A stretch of DNA of 64,000 nt, from contig JAZHRO010000073.1 of the NCBI GenBank assembly GCA_037157565.1, forward strand, positions 94,900,001 to 94,964,000, in the 5' to 3' direction. This document shows positions 33,421 through 45,176 of this stretch, piece after piece (position 1 is the first letter of the stretch; every line of letters starts with the position of its first letter). Below the pieces are notes generated by a model, which was not told the origin of the DNA, did not search any database, and was given only the letters and a program-made list of their open reading frames with translations. A program made the translations under genes and the position numbers. Origin of the DNA: Thalassia testudinum. Lineage: Eukaryota; Streptophyta; Magnoliopsida; Alismatales; Hydrocharitaceae.

Positions 33421-35131
33421 TGTAGTATTCGCCCTATTAGGAGGGGGTGACGTAATAAAATGCGAAAATAAAATATGAAACAATCTCACAAAATTGAATC
33501 ACACAAGTACACAATTATTTTTAAGTGGAAACCCAAACCGGGTGAAAACCACCACCTAGCCCTCTCGAGTTAGGATTTTCCGATCAACCAAGTTGATTAA
33601 ATGCACTAAACGAATCACTTAAACGAGAGTGATTCAACCTCAATTACAACCACGCTGCAAGTGCGAGGGTAGCGTTCCTCAACCCCTTCTCTTCACAAGA
33701 AGGATTTTGTCTCACAAAGGAGACGGGAATTCGCAAAGCGAATACCCAACCAAATAACAAAGATAAAATAACAAATATAGTCCTATAGAGCTAATAAAGA
33801 TTTAAACCTAGCTTCTATAGGAATTAGGAAACTCCCCTTTGCAAGGAGTGCATCAAATCGATGACGTGCGTGCGTGAGCCACGCGACGGCGCAACGTCGC
33901 TCTCGTGAACTATGGAGGGAGAGGGGGTGCGCAAAGGCTTGATGCTCTCAAGATGTAGAACTTGAGCTTAGAGAGCAAGAGATTCTTTTTGGACACAAGA
34001 CAGTAGAAATGCTTGTTCTTGGTGTGTCTAGGTGTGTGTTTGTGTGCAAGAGGTTCCTCTCTATTTATAGAGGCCTTAGGAAAGCTTTGGAAGGCTTTGG
34101 AAAGCTTCCATAGCCGTTGGGTGCAAAGCCCAAGAGAATCAGGGCGAAATCAGGAACAATGATTGCACTAACAGGGTAATCAGACATCTGATCCTGGCAT
34201 CAGACGTCTGGAAGATCAGTTTAAGACGTCTGGGAACAACATCAGACGTCTGATTTTAGGCGGGTTTCTTCCTGACTTGAATCAGATCTAAACAGGGTTC
34301 TAGTGTAAGTCTATTAGACGATATAGAGGACGTCTAGCACTATGTCTGGATGTTTGGAAACCTACTTTTTCTGCGGGAATGGATTTCCAAGAGTTGCAAC
34401 GTCTAGAAAATCTCTGAGAAGAGATTTTGGGTCAGCCGAGGCAAAACGGTCATTTATCAGACGTCTGGAAAGGCTTAAGGACGTCTGATAAGGCTCTAAC
34501 GGTCATATCCTCCAGTGTTTGTTAAGCCAGCCAACGATCCACTAATTGGACGTCTGGAAAGTCCATCAGATGTCTTATAAGACGTCTGGACTAAGGTCTA
34601 GACGTCTGATTTCATCAGACAGAGCTAAGTAAGTCCAGCCTAAATGTTATCAGACGTCTGAATCAACAGTCAGACGTCTTAAGACACATTATCAGACGTC
34701 TGATTTTGGAATTAGACGTCTGAAAAGGCTGTTTGAACCCTATATTGGTTTTCTAAGTTTTCTACAGAAAACCTAAGTATCCTAGGGTTGTGCTGGTGTT
34801 CCTAGGATTACTATTAGGATACTTTGAGGCTCTTTAACATGATTTTCTAAGGAACAAAAAGAGCAAGGAAATAAAGACAAAAGTACATGAAAGAAATAAA
34901 TAGATTTCTATCCTATTCTTCTTGTCCTTCCATCTTCAATCTATCGCTCCTCATGAATCTTCTCTGTTCTCCATCAAGCTCCTCCAATCCATCCTGGATG
35001 CGAGCTCGAACTCTGTCTAATCACGTCTCCATTTGCAATTGACTTGAAATCTAAGACTCCAAGTGCAAATGTTAAATGACACGCGTTTTGTTATCATCAA
35101 AACAAATGATAGTGGTGCTCTAGCACCAACA
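33421..35131 (-). mobile_element. SL-C: copia-like solo LTR
   Basis: 1711 bp flanked by TAAAA on both sides (33416-33420, 35132-35136). NA-2 has the uninterrupted site (AAGTCTAAATGATGTGG, near 41995). On the minus strand it begins TGTTGGTGCTAGAGCACC, followed by TTTGATGATAAC, and ends GAATACTACA. That start resembles SIRE-type copia LTRs, hence the tentative assignment and strand. There is no internal region, so it is a solo LTR. It holds 13 exact GACGTCT motifs between about 34200 and 34730. Confidence 0.8.
34195..34735 (-). promoter_or_regulatory. CAGACGTCTG palindrome array in SL-C
   Basis: Thirteen exact GACGTCT motifs, most inside CAGACGTCTGA or CAGACGTCTGG, plus decayed copies such as CAGACATCTGA. 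Spacing is irregular (15-60 bp). The motif is its own reverse complement, so strand is nominal. The CRV LTR shares it, including the extended form CAGACGTCTGATTTT. Confidence 0.75.
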
Positions 35132-35136
35132 TAAAA

Positions 35137-36315
35137 GATGTGGCTGAATCAGAATTGACTTGGGTCTAGTTATTTCAAAAATAGAATCATCGATAAGCTC
35201 AATGGGGTGTAACTGACAATCAGGGCATTGAATTGAATCCTCTAGAAAATGTGATTTTAGATCCGTAATGTGAGCCCCAATAAGATCAGTTTCCTCAGTT
35301 ATTGGGCTATCAAATGATCTATAAGATTCCTCAAGCCCAATCATCTCACAGAAATCATGTTCTGTAAACTCGCATGAGACTTTGCAACTTGAATCTTCAC
35401 CATCAGAATCAAAGAAATCAAGATCCGTATTAATGTATGTCCTAAACTCATCTGTCACTTTCTGTTCTAAGGAGACATACGTTTCCTTGTACCCTGGCTC
35501 AGGGATCCAGGTGAAAAAATCAGATCTTCCTTAATTGGTTGCTCTAATTCAATCTGGTCAGTCTCGTAACACATGTCCCCCCCAACAGGTGCCTGAGCGG
35601 GTTCTGACATTGGCTCTCCTGAAGGGAGTTCATCCTAGGAATCATCCCATGACTGAACTAAAGCAACCACAAATCTCATCCTCAATTTCGCTAACTTCCC
35701 AACTAGAAACTCACCTGAGTTCTTATCCTTAACATCCTGGAGCCAATCCAACAAATACTTGTTCAAATCATCAATCATTTCAATCAGGGGCTCCAATCTC
35801 TCAATGCAAGGTATTGGATAAACTTCTAAAGATTGTATGATATTCCTCAAGTTAGCCAGAACCTTATCTTGAACCTGGTTACCGTGAACCAAATGAGTTG
35901 GTTTAGGGTTGGGAAGGTTTGGGGTCAATGCAGGGGAATTAACGAATTGAGATTCATTATACCCTTCCTAATAATAAGTCATTTCAGATTGTTCAAAAGG
36001 TGGTGATGACCTAAAGGCAGTGTAATTAGAGGATGGGTAAGAATCAATGTATCCTTCTTGATTGTAGATCGTATTAGGTTGTTCATGAAAGGGTGACGAT
36101 ATATAATCGATGTGGCTCTGAGAAGGATAGAAATCACAATCATAGTGTTCATGGTTAGACCCTAAACACAGAGGTCCAAAACTGTATCCCCAATCCGAGT
36201 TATCCCAACTAACTGATGGTTAATTACAGTACGAGTCGGGATAATCGTCATGTTGAGGATAATTCAAAATAGGAGGAAAAGAGTGGGAATGCGTGTAATA
36301 TGTGGAAGGATTCAT
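35137..36315 (-). pseudogene. NA-1 ORF, N-terminal and middle part
   Basis: Homologue of the NA-2 frame (41990-43168). ATG at 36315 (NPSTYYTHSHSFPP), a Tyr/Ser/Pro-rich N-terminal half, then a block with LANLRNIIQSLEVYPIPC and LNKYLLDWLQDVKDKNSG. A TAG follows at 35635-35637 at the same codon where NA-2 has TAA. Beyond it the frame continues after a frameshift near 35513, then TYINTDLDFFDSDGEDSS and IQCPDCQLHPIELIDDS. Additional stops are at about 35970 and 36220. Non-functional. Confidence 0.7.
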
Positions 36316-37475
36316 GAGAAACGGGAGGAAGAAAGGCACCCTGCAATACAAACAATCAAACATGTCCTTAAGTGGGCTAGCCTAAAGACCTACAGACTCC
36401 CAAAACCCGTCTTGAGATAAAGGAACGATTTGATCTACTTCTATCTGTTCAATCCAACCAGTTAGAAGGAGGGACTGCGGAGAAGGTTCTTCCTTCAGCT
36501 TGCACCTTCGGTTCCTAGTGTACCCCCCAGCCGCGATCATTTGATTCTACTACCCTAGCTAGACATCAGATTGAACAGTAGAAACAGACTAATAAAAAAT
36601 AATCTCATTCTGGGCTCTGAAGAGAGAGTCGAATCCTTAAGGCCAACGTCTACTCTGTTTTATTTAGGGCTAGGTTTGAATGTGCTTTGGAATATGATGG
36701 GTCCTTTATCTGGGTTGTGCCCTTAATGATTGATTGATGTGTGTGTGTGCGTGCACAACCAGTGGTTTTTAAGCAAGATTACTTTTGATGCGGTGAATTT
36801 TAGGGTTCAAATCTTGCTTAGTAGCTTTTAGGATTCAACTTTAGGTATTTTCAAACAAGTTTTGTTAGCACACCAGGTTTTGAAAGCACGGGTGAAGATG
36901 TTTTCCTTTAAAACTTAAAAGAATGTGGAGTGCCTGGTAAATCCCTAAGAGTTTAACCTAAGTGGCAGCTACTTGATGAGTTGATTTTAATTGAAGTGGT
37001 GTGGCCCAATCAACTCAAATAATTGGCCTGTTGCACCAGTTAATTGGGCACACAAGTGATTACCTAATCTGATTTCTACTCAATTATGTATTTGGATGTG
37101 TGTACCGACTCCAAAGATCGATTTATCGGTTGAGTTTGAAAATTAGATGAGGTTGTGTACCTCTGTGAGATTTTTTATATTTTTCTTTTTAAATGTGGAG
37201 GTTAGGGTGGGTGTAGGTGTCAAACAACAAACAATCTAACCTTAGAGTTTATAAGAACACCAAGGTTGATTGATGTTTGTGTTATTATGTGGTGAAATAA
37301 AATCTAATGGGTGGGAGGTGGGGGATAACTCACAGAACCTTCCACAGCACTTTACTCCAATCTACCGCTTTTGCTCGTTTCAAATGAGTACCTGCAATCA
37401 TAATAAGAAAGGTGAGAAGTGAGGTAAATGATTCGTAAGTTGTAAAAATGCAAGAAAAATCAAAAAGCATTGCCT
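36316..37475 (-). other. NA-1 leader
   Basis: Untranslated region between primer site and ORF, matching 43169-44335 of NA-2. A TGTGTGTG run lies near 36740. I see no gene. In sense, just before the ATG, TTTGTATTGCAG resembles a 3' splice site in both copies. Confidence 0.65.
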
Positions 37476-37492
37476 CCCCGGCAACGGCGCCA
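37476..37492 (-). promoter_or_regulatory. NA-1 primer-binding site (tRNA-Asp)
   Basis: On the minus strand TGGCGCCGTTGCCGGGG, a perfect complement of the tRNA-Asp 3' end, three bases from the LTR. This fixes the element's orientation. Confidence 0.93.
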
Positions 37493-37495
37493 AAA

Positions 37496-38366
37496 TGTTG
37501 AATGCTCGAGTTGCTACGCCAACGTGGTTGGTTTTGAAAAACCTGTCGTTGTAGTTTGAAAGTGAAGAACTCGTGTTCAACAAATAAAATTTATACTGGA
37601 ATGGAAATCCCGGGTCGAACACAGGGAGGCGGATGCTTGATTTAAAAACACGCGTTTGTTTTATTCGTCACGAAGTAAATTGATTAGAACTATCTAACTA
37701 TTTACAATAAATAGAAGAGAGAGAGAGAGTAAGAAAGAGAGATTGTATTACAAACAAAAACCAAAAAGAGGTGTAGAATGAACATGGAATTTCATCATCA
37801 GAAAGATTGTTCATTAGACTAGAAAGCAGGAAAATGATTACACTAGAAAGCAGTAAATCTACTCTAGAAAGTAGTAAATCTATTCTAGAAAGCAGAAAAA
37901 AGAATGGGGAGAGAGATATCCTCCTCGACGGTCGCTTGGAGGACGAGCCGGATAGGATGACGCCTGGATGGAGGATGGAGCAGGACGAAGGAGAACGAAG
38001 TGGGAAGAACAGGAACGGGGCAGTACGTCATCGTCGTCGAGGGATCCGCTTTCGAAAGGGGGACGAAAAATTGACTTTATCTCGCAAGAAGCATTCTGGG
38101 TGTGGGACAAGCTTCTCTTGAGCTTTGGAGAGGGAGAGAAGAGAAGGAAGGGATGAGAATTTCGTGTGTAGGGGATCTCCTTTTATAATTGCAAGGAATG
38201 AGGGCAAATTGGTCTTTTAAATCTCAAAACATTAAATAAGGGGTCTTTAGTGACGGATACAACCATCGCTAAAGCCCCATCGTGGGCGACGTGTGGTGGA
38301 GCGTGCATGCCCGCTCGCCTTCTCACACACGTAACGCACTTTCACGTACTGCCGAAGATCGGATGG
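37496..38366 (-). repeat. NA-1 5' LTR, segment 1 (U5 side)
   Basis: Matches 15895-16775. Starts TGTTGAATGCTCGAG and is cut at GATGG (38362-38366) by NA-2. The hairpin is at 38245-38274. The small open frames (37807-38121) are LTR reads. Confidence 0.9.
38362..38366. repeat. NA-2 target-site duplication, left
   Basis: GATGG, repeated at 46129-46133. Intact site: ATCGGATGGGTTATCTC near 16775 in the NA-1 3' LTR. Confidence 0.92.
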
Positions 38367-40135
38367 TGTTGAGCTCACAAATTGCTATACTAACGTGTTT
38401 GGTTTTGGAAAACATGTCATTGTAGCTTGAAAGTGAAGAATTTGTGTTCAACAAATAAAATTTATATCGAAATGAAAATTCCAGGTCGAACATAGGGAGG
38501 CAGACGTTTGATTTAAAAACTACACGTTTCTTTTTATTTGTCACGAAGTAATTCAATTTAAAACTATCTAATTATTTACAATAAATAGAAGAGAGAGAAG
38601 GTAAGAGAGAGAGAGAATATTACACATAGAAATAAAAAATGAGATGTAGAATAAACAGAGAATTTATCATTAAGGAGATTGTTCATTACAACTAGAAAGC
38701 ATAACACAATTGCACTAGAGAGCGATAAATTTACTCTAGAAAGCATTAAAAGAATGGAGGGAGAAATGTCCTCCTCGACGATTGCTTGGAGGACGAGCAG
38801 AACTAGTCTAGAAAATAGTAAATCTATACTAGAAAGGAGCAAAAAAATAGGGAGAGAGATATCCTCCTCGACGGTCGCTTGGAGGACAAGCCGGACGGGA
38901 CGATGCCTGGATGAAGGAGGATGAAGCAGGACGAAGGAGGATGAAGCAGAAGAACAAGAACGGAGCAGCATGCCATTGTCGTCGTGGGATCCACTTCCGA
39001 AGGGGGACAAAAAATTGGACTTTATCTCACGAGAAGCATCCCGAGTGTGGGACAAGCTTCTCTTGAGCTTTGGAGAGGTAGAGAAGAGAAGGAAGGGATG
39101 AGAATTTCGTATGGAGGGGGTCTCCTTTTATAGTTGCAAGGAGTGGGGGCCAATTGGTCATTACATCTTTAAAATAATAAATGAGGGGTCTTTAGTGACG
39201 AATAAAACTGTCACTAGAGCCCCAACATGGGCGTAGTACCTGGCGCCCACGCGTGCCTCCTCAGCTGCTCGCGCTCAACGCCCCTACACACGTTCATCAA
39301 ATCTCAATCGTCCGATCATGAGATCGGACGGCTTAGGATGCGCCATCGCCTGCTGCTGCGCGCCCGCCCCAGCGCGTATGATGCCGCGTGAGACGCGAGC
39401 GTGCAATAGCACGTCATGTCTATTGAGTGCAGACGGCCATTCGATCAAGATCCGACTCACTCCCACGCCCGCTCGACCGCACCCTTTGCCTCCACGCTAC
39501 GGCTCGAACACATGTCCGCTACTCGTGATAGTGCCTCGACCGCTACGCTACGAGGCGCGGATGGTGCAGTTGTCCACAACCGTTGGATCGAGATCCAACG
39601 GCGGAGAGGGAGTGGGTGCAGAAGCTTCACCGGATGCACGTGGCTGTTTGGGCGGCCGAGATGGTGCCACGTGGCGCCATCTTGACCGTTCATCTTCTGA
39701 ATGTTGTAGATGGTGCCACAGATGTTGGATTGACTAGATTTTTGCATTGTTGTGCTGCAATCATCGATCTGAATTCATCTATGTGGTTGGATTTGTCATT
39801 TGAAGTGTGTATTTACACCATCCTGGCCCTTGATCTTCTAGGGTTCCCCGATCACTATCTGATGCTACGGATGCCTGATTAGGGCGATCTTGGAGTCGTT
39901 GAACTCCAATCATCGTTTTGATCACATCCATATGGTTGGATCTTTGATTCGAGGTCTCGATAAAATATTTTCCCTGTCCAAGCACATAAAAGGAGACAAT
40001 TAACCTCCATTTTATTCAAACTACTTTAAATGCAAGATGATGCATGTTATGCAATATTTATATCATGAAATGTAATCCTATGCTTAAGAACATGCATAAA
40101 TAGACATCTTAAGTAGTGTAAATGTGTTTACATCA
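38367..40135 (-). repeat. NA-2 3' LTR
   Basis: 1769 bp, partner of 44356-46128. Plus-strand ends are TGTTGAGCTC and TTTACATCA. It has a hairpin at 39190-39219 (two changes from perfect) and TATA on the minus strand near 39123-39131. Overlapping frames on both strands (38576-39055, 39318-39882) are LTR artefacts. Confidence 0.92.
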
Positions 40136-41333
40136 TACCCCCATGCCTATCTTTTTCTTGTCCCTAGCAAAAACTATATGTTGTTTATAAAAAAAGTAGG
40201 TTGGATTATTTGGGCATGAGTTATTTTCAATCATTAAGAAATTGTCTGCTTAGGAACTGAACTTTCAAAGACACAACAGCACCCGAGTATTGGCCAAAAT
40301 ATAGACCACCTCAAGCCCTCGCCTTATTCAAAGAAAAATTTCTTTTTCTCTTTTTCTTTTTTTCTAATTTTTTTGAATTTTTAAATTTTAAGGTTTAAGA
40401 GTAGCTTTCTACGGCCATTCAACTCACCCAAGATTTGATGAGAACCCTATGTTTTAAGCATCTTATTGTGATTGTGATAGACTCGTTGACCGGTAGTTAA
40501 AATGGACTTCGAGTTTCTACGCCTCTAGGTGACCTAAAAAAGAATTCTGCCTAAAGGTGTAACTTTACAACCAGTAGCTTTCTCCCTACTTTTATTTTTT
40601 AATGGGGTCAACACAGTGGTGAATACAGTGTATATCTCCCCGGTTATTCTACTTCTCCGCTTCTTCCTAAGTTTTTTGGAAATTTTTAGTGCATTTATTG
40701 AGCTGGGTTCTGGACAACCGGTCGATGAGCTGTTACTAACGACAACTTGCCAGCACTACTCGTGCGGGAAGTGTGGTTTATTTCTTTTTTTTCTTTTCTC
40801 CTTTTCTTTTTGATTTTTTTTTTTTAAGTAGGTCACTTCCCTGGTCTAAGATTTACCTAAAGGTAAGAAAAAAAAAGGTCCAGTGACTGGGCTCTAGACA
40901 ACCTACCTATGGGTTGTTACCCACGATAACTTGCCAGCCATATCACCCTAAAAGGTTCATTAGCTACCCAATTTCCGTTAAAATCACCGAACAACGAGTC
41001 AGTGAAAAAATAGTGTGTAGATGCTAGAAACATGAAATTCCCTCAAATCAGAGGGCGGGTTGATAAGTCATGTACTTATCACCCAAACTTATTTACTACA
41101 ATTAAAATAAAATTCAGGTTGGCGAGAACTCGAAAAATAAATCCACATTTTAGTGGATACACGGGCTGATTAAGTCCAAAGACATGGTCTTTGTGTTCAA
41201 ATCATAATGTAGTATTTCCTAAGATTGAAAATTTTCTTAAACCCAAATTCTCTTTCCTAATTCCAAAATTTTTTTTTTAAAAAGAAAATAAAACAAATCT
41301 ACGGAGTTGACGAATGAATTCAGAGATGAATAT
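40136..41333 (-). other. NA-2 3' non-coding region with polypurine tract
   Basis: The minus-strand tract ATAGGCATGGGGGTA (40136-40150) abuts the LTR. The rest is AT-rich without coding potential and matches 17596-18822. Confidence 0.8.
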
Positions 41334-41371
41334 CCACCCCCCCATGCCTATTTAATGCAATGTCCTCATTG
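41334..41371 (-). promoter_or_regulatory. Stem-loop plus polypurine-like tract, NA-2
   Basis: In sense, CAATGAGGACATTGC (CAATG/CATTG arms) then ATAGGCATGGGGGGGTGG. The TGA that ends the ORF lies inside the stem. The same arrangement is seen in ATH-A and ATH-B after their coding regions. Confidence 0.7.
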
Positions 41372-43168
41372 TATTAGAAAGACATAAAACAGAGTGGAAA
41401 AGCGTAGAAAGCACCTGAATTGCATGAATGTCAGGTCCGCTCTGAGATGAAAACTAAAAGGAACTATATATGTGTCGAGTTTAGTGCCTTCAGCTAGGCA
41501 CACTATACAAAGAAAAGAAATGAAGAATTCATAAGTGTAGGTCAGAATCAGAATAAACAGAAGAATCCTTCGACCTGTCAGCAGAGGTCCACAGATATGG
41601 ACCAGATTATGGTGCAGACCCATACCCCATAATCGAGAATATCTTAGGTTCTGGATAAAAATTACCCAAAACCTAAAATTAGAATGCAAGTGGGGTCGGG
41701 CCTGCGATTTATGAGGATGCAACCCAAGACCAAAAAGTCGGGTTACAGAGAAATTAAGCTCAAAAGGATAATCGTTGAATGTGTGCTTGGGTTTGACATC
41801 CTCGAAACAAATGTTGTAAGGGTTCTGATTTGATGGTTTCAGCTTAAAAGGAACCCTTCGACTCAATCTTCCATTTCCTCCAAAATTAACTTCCCAAATC
41901 AGAACTTCCCAGCTCCTATCCTCCTCATTCAGTATATCAAATTCCGTGACCTCTTGTATATTAATCACCCCATCTGAAATCTCCAAGTCTAAATGATGTG
42001 GCAGAATCAACATTGACTTGGGTCTATTTATCTCAGAAATAGAATCATCAATAAGCTCAATGGGGTGTAACTGATAATCAGGGCATTGAATTGAACCTTC
42101 CAGAAAATGCAATTCTAGAACCGCAATGTGTGCCCTAATAAGATCAATTTTCTCAATTATTGGGCTATCAAACAATCTATCAGATTCCTCAGGCCTAATC
42201 GTCTCACAGAAAGCGTGTTCAGAAAACTCGCGTGAGACTTCGCAACTTGAATCTTCACCATCAAAGAAATCAGGATCCGTATTAATGTATGTCCCAAAAT
42301 CATTAGTCACTTTTTATTCCATGGAGACATATGTTTCCCCGTAACCCGGCTCAGGGATCTCAGGTGAAGAAATCAGATCTTCCTTAATTGGTTGCTTTAA
42401 TTCAATCTGGTCAACCTCGTAACACGTGTCCTCCCCAGCAGGTGCCTGAGCAGGTTCTGTCATTGGCTTTCCTGAAGAAGGTTCATCTTAGGAATCATCC
42501 CAAGACTGAATTAAAGCAACCACGAATCTCATCCTCAATTTCACTAATTTCCCAAGTAGAAACTCACCCAGGTTCTTATCCTTAACATCCTGGAGCCAAT
42601 CCAACAAAGACTTATTCAAATCATCAATCATCTGAATCAGGGGCTCCAATCTTTCAATGGAAGGTGTTGGCTGAACTTCTAATGATTGTATGATAGTCCT
42701 CAAGTTAGCTAGAACCTTATCTTGAACCTGGTTAACCTGAACCAAATGAGTTGGTTCAAGGTTGGGTGGGTTTGGGCTCAATGCAGGGAAATTAACGAAT
42801 TGAGATTCGTTATACCCTTCCTGATAATAGGTCATTTTAGATTGTTCACAAGGTGGTGATGACCTAAAGGCAATGTAATTAGAGGATGGGTAAAGATCGG
42901 TGTATCCATCTTGATTGTAGATCGTATTAGGTTGTTCATGAAAGGAAGATGATCTATAATTGATGTGGCTCTGAGAAGGATAGAAATCACAATCAAAGTG
43001 TTCAGGGTTAGACCCTAAACACGGGGGTCCAGAACTGTATCCCCAATCCGAGTTATCCCAACTAACTGATGGTTGATTACAGTACGAGTCGGGATAGTCA
43101 TCATGTTGAGGATAATTAACGACTGGAGGAAAAGAACGGGAATGCATGTAATATGTGGAAGGATTCAT
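41366..43168 (-). pseudogene. NA-family ORF of unknown function, membrane-like C-terminus
   Basis: One reading frame of about 600 codons, broken by TAA at 42490-42488 and TAA at 42316-42314. I do not recognise the product. ATG at 43168 (NPSTYYMHSRSFPPVV). Part 1 (about 226 codons) is rich in Tyr, Ser, Pro and Asn, then a helical, charged block (LANLRTIIQSLEVQ, MIDDLNKSLLDWLQDVKDKN). Part 2 is acidic (TDPDFFDGEDSSCEV), then SIQCPDYQLHPIELIDDSI, WEVLIWEVNFGGNGR, and near the end a strongly hydrophobic run (about 41500-41575; LLFILILTYTYEFFISFLC) suggesting a membrane helix. No gag, zinc knuckle or pol motif is visible. NA-1 carries the same frame with its own lesions. Position before the polypurine tract is where Athila relatives may carry env-like genes; equating the two is speculation. 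Confidence 0.6.
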
Positions 43169-44335
43169 GAGACACAGGAGGAAGAAAGGCACCCTGCAAT
43201 ACAAATAATCAAACCTATCCTTAAGTTGGTTAGCCTACAGACCTACAAACTCCCAAAACTCGTCTTGAGATAAAGAAATGATTTGATCTACTTCCGTTTG
43301 TTCAATCCAACCAGTTAGAAGGAGGGACTGGGGAGAAGGTTCTTCCTTCGGGTTGCGCATCTGGTTCCTAGTGTACCCCCCAGCCACAATCGTTTGATTC
43401 TGCTCCCCTAGCTAGACATCAAATTGAACAGTAGAAACAGACTAATCGAAAATAATCTCGTTCTGGGTTCTGAAGAGCGAGTCCAATCCTTAAGGCCAAC
43501 ATCTACTCTGTTTTATTTAGGGCTAGGTTTGAATGTGCTTTGGAATGTTATGGGCCCTTTAAATGGGTTGTGCCCTTAATGATTAATTGATTTGTGTGTG
43601 CGTGCACAACCAGTGATTTTCAAGCAAGATTGTTTTTGATGCGGTGAATTTGATGGTTCAAATCTTGCTTAGTAGCTTTTAGGATTCAACTTTAGGTGTT
43701 TTCAAACAAGTTTCATTGGCACACCAGGTTTTGAAAGCATGGGTGAAGATGTTTTCCTTTAAAGCTTAAAAAGAATGTGGAGTGCCTGGTAAATCCCTAA
43801 GAGTTGAACCTAAGTGGCAGCTACTTGATGAGTTGATTTTATTTGAAGTGGTGTGACCCAATCAACTTAAACAATTGGCCTGATGCACCACTTAATTAGG
43901 TACACAAATGATTACCTAATCTGATTTCTACTCAAACATGTGTTTGGATGTGTGTACCGGCTCCTAATATCGGTATACTAGTTGAGTTTGAAAATCAGAT
44001 GAGGTTGTGTACCTCTGTGAGATTTTTTTAAAATTTTTTTTTCTTTTTTTAATGTGGGGATTGAGGTGAGTATGGGTGTCAAACAACAAACAATCTAACC
44101 TTAGAGTTTATAAAAACACCTAGGTTGATTGATGTTTGAGTTATTATGTGATGAAATGAAATCTAATGGGTGGGAGGTGGGGGATAACTTACAGAACCTT
44201 CCACAGCACTTTACTCCAATCTACCACTGTTGCTTGTCTCGAAAGAGTACCTGTAATCACAATAAGAAAGGAGGGAAGTGAGATAAATGATTTGTAAGTT
44301 AGAAAATGCAAAGAAAAAATCAAAGAGCGTCGCTT
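43169..44335 (-). other. NA-2 leader
   Basis: About 1.17 kb untranslated, matching 36316-37475. In sense it ends with TTATTTGTATTGCAG (AG at about 43194), splice-acceptor-like, about 26 bases before the ATG. No gene is seen. Confidence 0.6.
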
Positions 44336-44352
44336 CCTCAGCAACGGTGCCA
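44336..44352 (-). promoter_or_regulatory. NA-2 primer-binding site (tRNA-Asp, decayed)
   Basis: TGGCACCGTTGCTGAGG on the minus strand, three changes from the perfect site of NA-1, three bases from the LTR. Confidence 0.88.
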
Positions 44353-45110
44353 AAATGTTGAACGATCGAATTGCTGCGCTAACGTGTTTGGTTTTAGAAA
44401 ACCAGTCGTTGTAGATTGAAAGTGAAGAATTCGTGTTCAACAAATAAAATTTATACCGAAATGAAAATTCCGGGTCGAACACAAGGAGGCGGACGTTTGA
44501 TTTAAAAACTACGCATTTCTTTTTATTTGTCACGAAGTAATTCAATTTAAAACTATCTAATTATTTACAATAAATAGAAGAGAGAGAGGGTAAGAGAGAG
44601 AGAGAATATTACACATAGAAATAAAAAATGTGATGTAGAATAAATAGAGAATTTATCAGTAAGGAGATTGTTCATTACAACTAGAAAGCATAACACAATT
44701 ACACTAGAGAGCGATAAATTTACTCTAGAAAGCATTAAAAGAATGGAGGGAGAAATGTCCTCGACGATTGCTTGGAGGACGAGTAGAACTACTCTAGAAA
44801 ACAGTAAATCTATACTAGAAAGCAGTAAAAAGAATAAGGAGAGAGATATCTTCCTCGACGGTCGCTTAGAGGACAAGCCGGATGGGACGACGCCTGGACA
44901 AAGGAGGACGAAGCAGGACGAAGGAGGATGAAGCAAAAGAACGAGAACGGAACAGCATGCCGTCGTCGTCGCGGGATCCACTTCCGAAGGGGGACGAAAA
45001 TTTGGACTTTATCTCGCGAGAAGCATCGCTAGTGTGGGACAAGCTTCTCTTGAGCTTTGGAGAGGTAGAGAAGAGAAGGAAGGGATGAGAATTTCGTATG
45101 GAGGGGGTCT

Positions 45111-45119
45111 CCTTTTATA
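45111..45119 (-). promoter_or_regulatory. TATA box of NA-2 5' LTR
   Basis: TATAAAAGG on the minus strand, about 60 bp downstream of the conserved hairpin; conserved at the same place in the 3' LTR. Confidence 0.7.
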
Positions 45120-45176
45120 GTTGCAAGGAGTGGGGGCAAATTGGTCATTACATCTTTAAAACAATAAATGATGGGT

